A model generated the notes under the pieces. It ran no database searches. It saw only the letters and a list, made by a program, of their open reading frames with translations, and was not told where the DNA came from. The translations under genes and the position numbers were made by a program. A stretch of DNA of 64,000 nt. It comes from Clostridia bacterium. GTDB taxonomy: Bacteria > Bacillota > Clostridia > Oscillospirales > QAKW01. The first letter of the stretch is position 1; each line of letters starts with the position of its first letter. This document shows, piece by piece, positions 33,456 to 42,157 of the stretch. The stretch is from positions 76,435-140,434 of the forward strand of contig JAFTZM010000041.1 of assembly GCA_017464525.1 (NCBI GenBank). Direction: 5' to 3'.

Positions 33456-36398
33456 TTACTCCGTTCTTAGTGCAATCACAGGATCTTTTCTTGCCGCAAC
33501 GCCGGAAGGGATCAAGCCCGCCACAAAGGTCAGCAGCATACTGATCCCCACCAGGATCAGGGCGGCAGCCCAAGGCAGCACCGCATTCAGGGTGGGAATT
33601 CCGGTTACCGCGTGAAGAATGATATTTATGATCATATTCAGCAGCAGAGTTACTGCAATACCAAAGGCACCGGCAGTAAAGCCCACAATCAGAGTCTCCG
33701 CATTGAACACCCGGGAAATATCCTTTTTGGAGGCGCCGATGGCCCGCAGGATCCCGATCTCCTTGGTGCGCTCCAGCACCGAGATATAGGTGATGATGCC
33801 GATCATGATGGAGGAGACCACCAAAGAAATGGCCACAAATGCGATCAATACATAGGAGATGGCATTGATCACGGTGGTCACCGAGGACATCAGCAGCGCC
33901 ACATAATCGGTATATTTGATCTGCTGATCCTCCTCCTTGCCTTCGTTATAGGCATCGATGGCATTGGAGATCTTATCCTTATCCTCAAAGGTAGAGGCAA
34001 ACAGATTGATGGTAGAGGGCTTATTCAGATCCACATAGCCCAGCTTTTTCAGGTTTTCCTCCAGAGTGGCTTCGGAAACGGTAGGGGGCATATAGCGGTC
34101 GTAATACTCTGCCAGCTGCGCCTCGGTATAGCCGGGCAACGCCTGCTCAAAGGCGGCAGAAAGGGCAGCCGCAGGCAAGCTGGCCAGCTGCTTACCGGTA
34201 GTCTCTGCATATTGGGCCGTGATCTGCTTTTCCAGCTCTGCCCGTACATATTCAAATAAGGTCTCATCGTCCATGGAGGCGATATATTCCTCAATGGTCT
34301 CTGCATCCATATTGGAGGATTGCTGAGCGGCGGCCTGCACCTGCGCCTCAATGGCGGCACGGTCCATCCCCTTCAACATCCCATCGATAGTAGTATCCAG
34401 ATACTCCTGAGAGGGGGTGGTCATGATGGCGGTATACATCTCTGCCTTACCGTTGGTATCCAGACTCTCAATATACTTTTTGATCTCTACTGCTTTTTCC
34501 GCAGCGGTGGGCTCCACCTCCTCGCCGGTGGCGAAGGGCAGATTGGTAAAGATATCGGTCTTTTCATCGGCCAGCTGGGCCTTGACGATCTCCTTGCTAT
34601 TGGACTGATCGGCGGCATAGCGGGTCAGGGCGGCGGTATAGCCGATGGAGCCGGTCATCATGGCGGAGGCGGCATCCTCATTGGGGCGCACGATCCCGGC
34701 GATCTTCAGTTCAATGGCGTTATCATAGAGGAACCGGAGCCCGGTCTCATTATCGGAAATATCCGTTACCTCGCCGGTATCGGCGTGGTACTGATAGCGG
34801 TCGGCATCCAAAATCAGCCGGAAGGTACGGGAGCCGATCTCCTCATAACTCCAGCTCTTTTGCTCTGTTTGGATCTCTTCGGCGTTCAGGTAGGCTTCCA
34901 TGATCTTGGTCATGTTCTCCTCCGATTCCAGGCCGAGGGCATACAGCACAATATCGCTGAGTTCATTATTCTTATTCAAAATCAGCACCATTTCATCGTG
35001 GGATTCCGGCCAGTTGCCATAAACCAGATCATACTGGTCCTTGACCAGGGGATTGATCAGCTCGCCGTCCTCCCCCTCCAGCATCTCTTCCCAAACGGTG
35101 AAGCCCTGCTGGTAGCTTTGCATCATGGCGCTATCGGTGATGGTAGAGCTCATGCCGCCGCCCATCATATTCTGCATCAGCTCCATCACATCGGATTTCA
35201 CGATGGTACCTTCTTCATCCTTGGTATAGATATTGAAGGTCAGGTCGTAGCCGTACTTGATGGCGCTCAGGTGGGGAGAGATGGTATTATCCTCGCTCTC
35301 CAGATAGGCCTTGAAGGTCTCCAGATCGTTGGTCTCGGTATCGGCGGTATTCAGGGCATTCATCATTTCATACATTCCGGAGCTGGAATAGACCTTATCG
35401 GTGCCGTGATCCAGTTCTCCGGGATCGGAGCCCATCACATTGGCCAGCACCGAGGAAAGATCGGTGGATTCCTTCTGGATGGTGATGGGATAGGAGGAAA
35501 GGGTATCCTCCTGCACCCCGTCGATATAAAACTGCACACCTTGAGAGACAGAAAGGATCAGCGCAATGCCGATAATACCGATGGAACCGGCAAAGCTGGT
35601 CATAAAGGTTCTGCCTTTTTTGGTCAGCAGGTTATTGAAGGAAAGGGAAAGGGCGGTCAAAAAGCTCATGGAGGGCTTTTTATGGCTTTTTTTCTCCTTG
35701 GCGGCCGGCTGTTCCTCCGGCTGATAGGGGTCGGTATCGCTGATGACCTTACCGTCCAGCAGGCGGATGATCCGAGAGGAGTATTCCTCGGCCAGATCCG
35801 GATTATGGGTCACCATGATGATCAGCTTATCCTTGGAGATCTCCTTTAAGATCTCCATGATCTGCACGCTGGTCTCGCTATCCAGGGCGCCGGTGGGCTC
35901 ATCCGCCAGGATGATCTCCGGATCGTTGACCAGGGCACGGGCGATGGCCACCCGCTGCATCTGGCCGCCGCTCATCTGGTTGGGCTTTTTATTGAGCTGA
36001 TCTCCAAGGCCCACCTTCTCCAAAGCCTCCTTGGCACGCTTACGCCGCTCTGCGCGGGAAACACCGGAAAGGGTCAGCGCCAGCTCCACATTGGCCAGCA
36101 CCGATTGATGGGGGATCAGGTTATAGCTCTGGAACACAAAGCCCACCGAATGGTTACGGTAGGTATCCCAATCGCCGTCCTTATACTCCTTGGTGGAGGT
36201 TCCGCTGATTACCAGATCGCCGGAGGTATAGCTATCCAGACCGCCGATGATGTTCAGCAGGGTGGTTTTTCCGCAGCCGGAGGGGCCCAGAATGGAAACA
36301 AACTCACTCTTGCGGAACTGCATGGTGACGCCCTGCAGCGCCTCCACTGTGCTATCGCCCACCGTATAGGTCTTTACGATATTCTCTAAACGCAGCAC
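33456..36398 (-). CDS. ABC transporter ATPase-permease fusion, MacB/FtsX type
   Basis: About 980 residues when begun at the GTG at 36398, the first start codon after AAAGGAGG; the spacing of 13 bases is long. Residues 1-220 are an ATPase with Walker [10 protein letters not shown], signature MSGGQMQR and [10 protein letters not shown]. After a linker come an N-terminal helix ([10 protein letters not shown]), a large extracellular domain of about 500 residues, and three FtsX-like helices near the C-terminus with [13 protein letters not shown]. Such fusions export peptides or act in envelope stress. It is transcribed alone. Confidence 0.88.
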   Translation of the reverse strand: MLRLENIVKTYTVGDSTVEALQGVTMQFRKSEFVSILGPSGCGKTTLLNIIGGLDSYTSGDLVISGTSTKEYKDGDWDTYRNHSVGFVFQSYNLIPHQSVLANVELALTLSGVSRAERRKRAKEALEKVGLGDQLNKKPNQMSGGQMQRVAIARALVNDPEIILADEPTGALDSETSVQIMEILKEISKDKLIIMVTHNPDLAEEYSSRIIRLLDGKVISDTDPYQPEEQPAAKEKKSHKKPSMSFLTALSLSFNNLLTKKGRTFMTSFAGSIGIIGIALILSVSQGVQFYIDGVQEDTLSSYPITIQKESTDLSSVLANVMGSDPGELDHGTDKVYSSSGMYEMMNALNTADTETNDLETFKAYLESEDNTISPHLSAIKYGYDLTFNIYTKDEEGTIVKSDVMELMQNMMGGGMSSTITDSAMMQSYQQGFTVWEEMLEGEDGELINPLVKDQYDLVYGNWPESHDEMVLILNKNNELSDIVLYALGLESEENMTKIMEAYLNAEEIQTEQKSWSYEEIGSRTFRLILDADRYQYHADTGEVTDISDNETGLRFLYDNAIELKIAGIVRPNEDAASAMMTGSIGYTAALTRYAADQSNSKEIVKAQLADEKTDIFTNLPFATGEEVEPTAAEKAVEIKKYIESLDTNGKAEMYTAIMTTPSQEYLDTTIDGMLKGMDRAAIEAQVQAAAQQSSNMDAETIEEYIASMDDETLFEYVRAELEKQITAQYAETTGKQLASLPAAALSAAFEQALPGYTEAQLAEYYDRYMPPTVSEATLEENLKKLGYVDLNKPSTINLFASTFEDKDKISNAIDAYNEGKEEDQQIKYTDYVALLMSSVTTVINAISYVLIAFVAISLVVSSIMIGIITYISVLERTKEIGILRAIGASKKDISRVFNAETLIVGFTAGAFGIAVTLLLNMIINIILHAVTGIPTLNAVLPWAAALILVGISMLLTFVAGLIPSGVAARKDPVIALRTE

Positions 36399-36506
36399 TT
36401 TTAAAAAAGCGCCTCCTTTCACATTCTTATCATGATTCCAAATTATACCGCTCTTCTTTTGCATTTTCAAGAAAAAACAGGGAGTATTTAACGATTGTTT
36501 ACAATT

Positions 36507-36538
36507 AAATAGAGCAGATCCGAGGATCTGCTCTATTT
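36507..36538 (-). terminator. Terminator of the amino-acid ABC operon
   Basis: A perfect 15 bp stem AAATAGAGCAGATCC / GGATCTGCTCTATTT. It abuts the last codon of the cyclo-ligase gene and separates that operon from the ABC fusion downstream. Confidence 0.8.
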
Positions 36539-37088
36539 AAAATCTCAATTCAATCGTAATTATCCTCTGCGGGGTGACCAGCAGATCCATTATTTGGTCG
36601 TGGGGCTCATGGGGGAGCTGCTGCACCAGCTGCAGTTCATAGCAAAGCCCACAGCAGACCGGCCGGCAAGGCAGGGCGGCCAGGTAGCGGTCGTAATATC
36701 CGCCGCCATAGCCCATTCGGTGCCCCTCCAAAGAAAAGGCCGCCCCCGGCAGAAGCATCAGATCTCCGGGGCGGGGAACCGCCTCCTCCCCTGCTACCGG
36801 TTCGGGGATACCCCGAAAGCCCGGCTGCAGCATTTCTGCGAAATAAAACTTCATGGTCTCGCGGTCCAGCACCTTTGGATAGGCCACCCGCTTCCCCAGG
36901 TCCCTGGCCAGCGCAATGACCGGCCCGGTGGGAAGCTCGGTGCCATAGGAGGCATAGCAGAACACCGCCTCCGCCGCCTGAAATTCCGGCAGCTCTGCCA
37001 GCCGGCGGGCGCAGAGGGGAGCCTCCATGGGGTCTGCCAGGCTGCGCCGCTCCAGCGCCGCCCGGCGAAAGGCTTTTTTCTCCTCCAT
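36537..37088 (-). CDS. 5-formyltetrahydrofolate cyclo-ligase
   Basis: A 183-residue enzyme of the MTHFS family with the signature GHRMGYGGGYYDRYLA near residues 120-135 and an ATP-binding N-terminus (KKAFRRAALERRS). It converts 5-formyl-THF to 5,10-methenyl-THF using ATP. Its ATG overlaps the ATPase stop by one base (TGATG), so it is translated as the fourth gene of an amino-acid transport operon, a less usual place for it. Confidence 0.9.
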   Translation of the reverse strand: MEEKKAFRRAALERRSLADPMEAPLCARRLAELPEFQAAEAVFCYASYGTELPTGPVIALARDLGKRVAYPKVLDRETMKFYFAEMLQPGFRGIPEPVAGEEAVPRPGDLMLLPGAAFSLEGHRMGYGGGYYDRYLAALPCRPVCCGLCYELQLVQQLPHEPHDQIMDLLVTPQRIITIELRF

Positions 37089-37846
37089 CAGAAGCCTTCA
37101 TGAGCCTTCCGCAAGAAGGCTTGAGTCTTGGGGCTTTGAGGATTGCCGAAGACCTCCTCGGGGGTGCCCATCTCTTCGATGACACCGTCTGCCATAAAGA
37201 CCACCTTATCCGCCACATTTCTGGCAAATTCCATTTCATGGGTCACCACGATCATGGTACTGCCGGTATCCTTCAATTCCTTGATGACCTTCAGCACCTC
37301 GCCGGTCAGCTCCGGATCCAGGGCAGAGGTGGGCTCATCAAAGCAAAGGATCTCCGGGTTCAGCGCCAGCGCCCGGGCGATGGCCACCCGCTGCTTCTGG
37401 CCGCCGGAAAGCTCGCAGGGGTAGGCGGACATTTTATTCAACAGCCCCACCTGCTCCAGCAGCCGCTTGGCGTTGGCCTCGATCTCCTGAGCGGTACCCT
37501 TTTTCAAAAGGGTGGGTGCCAGGGTAATATTTTTCAGTACACTATACTGGGGAAAGAGATTAAAATCCTGAAAGACCAGCCCGAAGTGCAGCCGTTTTTC
37601 CCGGATCTCCGATTCCTTGAGGGTCTCGGCAGCCTCGGTGTCAAAAAGCACCTTATCGTCCACCATGATCCGGCCCACATCGGGCTTTTCCAAAAAGTTG
37701 AGGCAGCGCATCAGGGTAGTCTTCCCGCTGCCGGAGGCACCGATGATGACCAGAACCTCCCCCTTCTCCAGAGAGAAATCGATACCCTTCAATACCTCGG
37801 TCCTGCCGAAGCGTTTATATATATTTTCAACCTGTAATACTGCCAT
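37088..37846 (-). CDS. Polar amino-acid ABC transporter ATP-binding protein
   Basis: A 252-residue GlnQ-type ATPase: Walker A GASGSGKTT, signature [15 protein letters not shown], Walker B LCFDEPTSALD. It works with the permease at 37850 and the binding protein at 38620. Length and motifs are standard. Confidence 0.93.
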   Translation of the reverse strand: MAVLQVENIYKRFGRTEVLKGIDFSLEKGEVLVIIGASGSGKTTLMRCLNFLEKPDVGRIMVDDKVLFDTEAAETLKESEIREKRLHFGLVFQDFNLFPQYSVLKNITLAPTLLKKGTAQEIEANAKRLLEQVGLLNKMSAYPCELSGGQKQRVAIARALALNPEILCFDEPTSALDPELTGEVLKVIKELKDTGSTMIVVTHEMEFARNVADKVVFMADGVIEEMGTPEEVFGNPQSPKTQAFLRKAHEGF

Positions 37847-37849
37847 AGC

Positions 37850-38545
37850 TTAACCTCTGTAATAATCCAGTTTCTTTTCGATAAAGCCGAAGATCAATGT
37901 GAGCAATCCGCTGAACAGCAGATAGAATGCGCCGGTATAGAAGAGGGGCCAGAGGATACCGTCGTTGCGCACAAAATCCTGCGCCGCCCAGATCACCTCG
38001 TAAACGGTGATGGTACGGGCCAGGGAGGTATCCTTCACCAGGGTGATAATCTCATTGGACATGGGCGGAACGATCCGCTTGACCACCTGCATCAGCACCA
38101 CCTTGAAGAAGATCTGGGTCTTGGTCATGCCCAGCACATAGCCGGCCTCATACTGCCCCACCGGGATGCCTTCGATGCCGCCCCGGTAGATCTCGGAAAA
38201 ATAGCAGGCGTAATTGATCACAAAGGCGATCACAGCGATGATCAGGGAATCCGCCTGGTTCAGCGCCCGCATCATATCGGTCAGCAGATTATTGACCCCT
38301 GCCCCCTCCAGCATATTGACCAGCAGGCCGGGGCCGAAATAGAATAAGATCAGCTGCAGCATCAGCGGTGTTCCCCGCACGACCCACACCAGAAATTTAA
38401 AGAGATATTTCACCGGCTTGAACTTGCTCATGGAGCCAAAGCTGATCAACAGGCCCAGCGGCAGAGAAAAAAGCAGGGTAAGCCCGAAAAGCTTCAGGGT
38501 GACCATGAAGTTCTCCAGCAACGTTAAGGTAACTTTTAAAAACAT
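37850..38545 (-). CDS. Polar amino-acid ABC transporter permease
   Basis: A 231-residue permease of the HisM/GlnP kind with about five helices. The coupling loop reads GIEGIPVGQYEAGYVLGMTK. One permease gene suffices if it forms a homodimer. It lies four bases upstream of the ATPase gene. Confidence 0.92.
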   Translation of the reverse strand: MFLKVTLTLLENFMVTLKLFGLTLLFSLPLGLLISFGSMSKFKPVKYLFKFLVWVVRGTPLMLQLILFYFGPGLLVNMLEGAGVNNLLTDMMRALNQADSLIIAVIAFVINYACYFSEIYRGGIEGIPVGQYEAGYVLGMTKTQIFFKVVLMQVVKRIVPPMSNEIITLVKDTSLARTITVYEVIWAAQDFVRNDGILWPLFYTGAFYLLFSGLLTLIFGFIEKKLDYYRG

Positions 38546-38571
38546 TCCATCAATGCCCTTTCAACAACATA

Positions 38572-38601
38572 GGTAGAGACCCGTATCTGCGGGTCTCTAC
38601 C
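38572..38601 (-). terminator. Intra-operon hairpin between binding protein and permease
   Basis: A perfect 12 bp stem GGTAGAGACCCG / CGGGTCTCTACC with a six-base loop. No long T-run follows, so it more likely sets the binding-protein to permease mRNA ratio by partial termination or 3' protection. Confidence 0.55.
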
Positions 38602-38619
38602 GGTATATTCGGTTTCAGC

Positions 38620-39396
38620 TTACTCAGCCAGAGTCAGGCTGTACTTCTCAGCCAGAGCAGGCAAGGTACCGTCTGCAGTCAGTGTATACATCAGCTCGTT
38701 GATCTTAGCGGTCAGATCGGAATCCTTGCGGCAGGCGATGGCATATTCTTCCTCGGTGAGGGAGATGCCGATGCCCAGATCAGCAAAGCTGGTGCCGTCA
38801 CCGGTCATGGCCTTGGCCATGGTGATATCGATGATGCAGGCATCGGCCTTACCGGCAGCGATGGCAGACATTGCATCGGTCTGAGTAGCATATTCGGTCA
38901 CATTGAAGCTGTTTTCAGCAGCGATCTCCTTACCGGCGGAACCGGCCTCTACCGCAAACTTCAGATCCTTCATAGAAGCGGCATCGGCGTAATCGGCAAC
39001 CTTATCGGCCTTCATCACCACAACCTGCGCATTCAGCACATAAGCGTCGGTGCAGCTGGCGTTGGTCTTGGCTTCCTCGGTAAGGGTCATGCCGTTCCAC
39101 ACACAGTCGATCTTCTTGGAATCCAGAGTTGCCCATTTATTATCCCAGTCGATGGTCACAAACTCGGCCTCTACGCCCAGCTTTTCGGCAACCGCCTGCG
39201 CAAACTCGGTATCAAAGCCGGTCCACTCGCCGTCGGCATCCTTATAGTTCATAGGCTCATAAACGGTAATACCGACCACCAGCTTTCCAGCCTCCTGAAT
39301 GGCGGCCACATCGCCCTTTGCCTCGGAGTTACCGCCGCAGGCTGCCAGAGACAGCATCATCACAGCGATCAACAACATTGCTAATACTTTTTTCAT
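38620..39396 (-). CDS. Polar amino-acid-binding lipoprotein
   Basis: A 258-residue type 2 periplasmic-binding-fold lipoprotein: signal peptide 1-19, lipobox SLAAC with C20. GITVYEPMNYKDADGEWTG and the FDTEFAQAVAEKLG segment are typical of the family-3 solute-binding proteins for His, Gln, Cys or Arg. A Tyr-type residue and Asp in the pocket cannot distinguish the ligand by eye. First gene of a four-gene operon. Confidence 0.92.
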   Translation of the reverse strand: MKKVLAMLLIAVMMLSLAACGGNSEAKGDVAAIQEAGKLVVGITVYEPMNYKDADGEWTGFDTEFAQAVAEKLGVEAEFVTIDWDNKWATLDSKKIDCVWNGMTLTEEAKTNASCTDAYVLNAQVVVMKADKVADYADAASMKDLKFAVEAGSAGKEIAAENSFNVTEYATQTDAMSAIAAGKADACIIDITMAKAMTGDGTSFADLGIGISLTEEEYAIACRKDSDLTAKINELMYTLTADGTLPALAEKYSLTLAE

Positions 39397-39443
39397 TGGA
39401 ATTTCCTCCTAATTTTATTGCTTTACTTCGCTAAAGTGATAAC

Positions 39444-39472
39444 ATCATACCACGCGATTGGATATTTGTCAA
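39444..39472 (-). promoter_or_regulatory. Promoter of the amino-acid ABC operon
   Basis: Minus strand TTGACA (39472-39467), a 17 bp spacer and TATGAT (39449-39444), about 45 bp before the binding-protein start. Confidence 0.7.
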
Positions 39473-39492
39473 CGGTTTTTTCAAAAATTCTC

Positions 39493-39521
39493 TTGGAATT
39501 TTCATATTTATCAAGTATAAT
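39493..39521 (+). promoter_or_regulatory. Promoter of the lipoprotein gene
   Basis: TTGGAA (39493-39498), a 17 bp spacer and TATAAT (39516-39521), 22 bp before the GTG start. Confidence 0.65.
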
Positions 39522-39542
39522 AGAAGCAAAGGAAGTGAAACT

Positions 39543-40070
39543 GTGAAAAAAATCATTCTTTCTATCTTATTACTAATAGTCCTCTGCCTCACCGCCTGCC
39601 ATAAGACCCCCGCGCCGGAGGATAAGGGGTACGACTCCTTCCGGGAGCAATCCCAGGAGATGACGGTGGAGGATGCGGAAACGCTTCTACAGCAGGAGAC
39701 CGCCCAGCCCACCGATGTGCAGTATAAGGAGGCGGTATACACCGTAAACGAAAACACCGCCGCCCAGATCATTGCGGAGGCTCAAGAAAAGGAAACTACC
39801 ACCCCGAAGCTGAAGGAGGTCTTTGAAGGCATCTGCTTCAAATTCCTGGAAGGAGAGGATTTTGCCGATCCCGTCATCAAGCAGAAGCTTTTCATCAAAG
39901 GAAACTACGTCTTGGAGGAGGACGGTTGGTATCATTTTACCTTTATCGACCGCACCCTGGCCCAGAATGCGGTCAACCTGACCGATAACGACCATGCTCT
40001 GGCGGAGTACACCGCTGTTATCGAGCTGCTGCTCAGCGACCCAAACGTGACGGTGAAAGCCAACCATTAA
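39543..40070 (+). CDS. Hypothetical lipoprotein
   Basis: A 175-residue protein starting at GTG after AAGGAAGTG. Residues 1-18 are a signal peptide with lipobox LTAC (C19). The mature part is acidic, mostly helical at first (MTVEDAETLLQQE) and more beta-rich later (GNYVLEEDGWYHFTFID). I recognise no family. It has its own promoter and terminator. Confidence 0.75.
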   Translation: MKKIILSILLLIVLCLTACHKTPAPEDKGYDSFREQSQEMTVEDAETLLQQETAQPTDVQYKEAVYTVNENTAAQIIAEAQEKETTTPKLKEVFEGICFKFLEGEDFADPVIKQKLFIKGNYVLEEDGWYHFTFIDRTLAQNAVNLTDNDHALAEYTAVIELLLSDPNVTVKANH

Positions 40071-40079
40071 CATTGCAAA

Positions 40080-40120
40080 AACACGCTGAAAGTTTGCAAA
40101 TACTTTCAGCGTGTTGCTTT
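40080..40120 (+). terminator. Terminator of the lipoprotein gene
   Basis: A perfect 14 bp stem AACACGCTGAAAGT / ACTTTCAGCGTGTT followed by a T-rich tract. Confidence 0.8.
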
Positions 40121-40142
40121 TTTTCAAAAGGATTGCTATAAT
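40114..40142 (+). promoter_or_regulatory. Promoter overlapping the preceding terminator tail
   Basis: TTGCTT (40114-40119), a 17 bp spacer and TATAAT (40137-40142). The -35 begins in the last two bases of the terminator stem. Confidence 0.55.
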
Positions 40143-40164
40143 GCCTTTAAAAGGAGGGTTTTCC

Positions 40165-42027
40165 ATGAAGAATTTACTGAAGATCGTCTGCCAAAATGTG
40201 CGTTGCTGCAATGATCCGGGGGGGAACAGCATTGCTGAGCGAGTCCCTCGCATGAAAGAGGTGCTGGAGCAATATGACCCGGATGTTATTGGATTTCAGG
40301 AGGTATCCAAGCGCTGGGTGCCCTATCTGATGGCAGATTACGGAGAAAAATACGATTACCGTATTGATTTCCGGGCCGAAAAAAGCAAAGAAGCGGTACC
40401 CATCTTCTGGAAGCGGGATAAATTCACCTGCCTGGCCAGCGGGCGCTTCTGGCTCTCCGACACCCCGGAGCAGGAATCCATGGGCTGGGGTGCCAAATAT
40501 TACCGCATCGTCACATGGGTCAAGCTGCAGATCAAGGCCACCGGCAAGATCTTTTTATTCTATAACACCCATTACGATTGGAACGATGAATTTCACCAAA
40601 AAAGCGCCGCTCTGATCGCCGAGCGAGCCGCAGAGCAGGGCGGTTTTTCGGATTATGCAGTCTTCTGCACCGCCGATTTCAACATGGGCAGAAAGAGCGT
40701 GGGCTACGCCGCCATGCTGGAGCATTTTGCCGATGCCAACATCCACGATGACCTCACCCACAGCTATAATTCCTACGGCAAGCGCTCCGGGCTGGGAGAT
40801 TTCATCTTCATGACCCCGGCCCACGCCATTCCGCTACACTATAACGTGATGACGGAGATGCCTGGCGGCGGTTATCCCTCCGACCATTTCGGGCTGTACG
40901 CCGAAGTGATGCTCAAGCCGGAAATGAAGATCATCACCCCGCCGGACGGTCATTACTTCTTCGGCTATTACGATCTCCAGCCCTTCGACAGCACCGGCCG
41001 GTACCATCTTTGCCATAAAGCTCCCTTTGAGGATCATATCCCGGAAAAGGATGATATTTGCGAGATCGGCGCCATTGATTTAGAGACCAACACCTTCATC
41101 AAATACGCCGAGACCACTTCCTGGAACTTCCAGCAGGGCGCCCTGCTCCGCTGGTACCGGGATGATGACCACATCCTTTTCAACACCGCCGAGGGCTGCT
41201 GTATCCTGAATATCAAAACCGGAGAGAAACGGCTCCTCCCCCTGCCCATTGCCGACGTTTCCAGGGATGGAAAATGGGGCATCTCCGTGAATTTCCAGCG
41301 TATCTTTGATTTTCGCCCCGGCTACGGCTACGCCGGCAAAAAGGATCCCCATTTCAATGAAAATGCTCCTGAAACGGACGGCGTTTTCCTGATGGATATG
41401 GAGACCGGGGACTACCGGCTCATCGCCTCCTATCCCCAGCTCCGGGACACCCGCTACGAGCCGCCCCTCAGCGATTGCAAGCTTCTGGTCAACCATATCA
41501 ACTTCAACCCGGCCGGCACTCATTTTGTGATGCTTTTCCGAAATTTCGGCGAGGGCAAAAAATGGGCCACCCAGCTGATCAGCGGCGATCTGCAGGGCAA
41601 TCTGAAATGCCTGGGAAATTGGGGAATGTTTTCCCATTACGGCTGGAAAAATAACGCCGAGCTGCTGATCTTCTCCAAGCAAAACGACCAAAAAGGGCTT
41701 TATCTCTTCAACATCCATACCGGGGAATACGCTCTGCTGGATGCGCCCCACCCGGAGCAGGATATCCATTGCCTCTACTCCCCCTGCGGGCGGTTTATCT
41801 CCGGCGACGGCTACCCCTCCAAGGAGGATCTCTGCCGGGATCTCCATTTTATCGATACGGTGAATAAGACCGATACCGTTATCGCACGCTCCCTGGCCTT
41901 CGAATACAGCAAGGAAAAGGTGGAATTCCGCACCGACCTCCACGCCCGCTTCGACCCCGCCGGCAACCGCATCTCCTACGATAGTAACCACCCCGGCCAA
42001 CGGTGTATCTGTATCCTGGAATTATAA
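40165..42027 (+). CDS. Endonuclease/exonuclease/phosphatase domain fused to beta-propeller
   Basis: A 620-residue cytoplasmic protein when started at ATG 40165 (AAAGGAGGG upstream). Residues 1-255 form an EEP-fold phosphodiesterase: QNVRCC, catalytic Glu in IGFQEVSK, CTADFNMG, and SDHFGLYAEV near the end. Residues 260-620 carry repeated blade-like strands (FFGYYDLQPFD, HILFNTAEGCCILN, THFVMLFRNFG, CLYSPCGRFISGDG), resembling oligogalacturonide-lyase-like or TolB propellers. The pairing suggests cleavage of a sugar phosphodiester or processing of a carbohydrate. The substrate is unknown. Confidence 0.7.
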   Translation: MKNLLKIVCQNVRCCNDPGGNSIAERVPRMKEVLEQYDPDVIGFQEVSKRWVPYLMADYGEKYDYRIDFRAEKSKEAVPIFWKRDKFTCLASGRFWLSDTPEQESMGWGAKYYRIVTWVKLQIKATGKIFLFYNTHYDWNDEFHQKSAALIAERAAEQGGFSDYAVFCTADFNMGRKSVGYAAMLEHFADANIHDDLTHSYNSYGKRSGLGDFIFMTPAHAIPLHYNVMTEMPGGGYPSDHFGLYAEVMLKPEMKIITPPDGHYFFGYYDLQPFDSTGRYHLCHKAPFEDHIPEKDDICEIGAIDLETNTFIKYAETTSWNFQQGALLRWYRDDDHILFNTAEGCCILNIKTGEKRLLPLPIADVSRDGKWGISVNFQRIFDFRPGYGYAGKKDPHFNENAPETDGVFLMDMETGDYRLIASYPQLRDTRYEPPLSDCKLLVNHINFNPAGTHFVMLFRNFGEGKKWATQLISGDLQGNLKCLGNWGMFSHYGWKNNAELLIFSKQNDQKGLYLFNIHTGEYALLDAPHPEQDIHCLYSPCGRFISGDGYPSKEDLCRDLHFIDTVNKTDTVIARSLAFEYSKEKVEFRTDLHARFDPAGNRISYDSNHPGQRCICILEL

Positions 42028-42036
42028 ATTAAAAGA

Positions 42037-42064
42037 CTTGAGCCACCTGGCTCAAGCCTTTTTT
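42037..42064. terminator. Terminator
   Basis: CTTGAGCC pairs with GGCTCAAG around ACCT, followed by a T-run. It ends the fusion gene and may serve the converging mannosidase transcript, whose stop is 94 bp away. Confidence 0.75.
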
Positions 42065-42157
42065 ATCCGTAAATTTCCAGGGCGCCGAGGAGGGTGGAGA
42101 TTTCCACCAGCTCATCGGAAAGGGGCGGGGCCGCCATCGATGACGATCCTCCGCATC

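Noticed and set aside
34320-35849. Large plus-strand open frame opposite the ABC fusion gene
   Set aside because: Lacks a ribosome site and domain motifs; the minus strand encodes a clear ATPase and permease.
42066-42137. A 23-codon minus-strand frame after the mannosidase gene, with GGAGG eight bases before ATG
   Set aside because: Too short to judge and no conservation evidence; it may be a remnant of a lost gene or chance. Kept only as a note.
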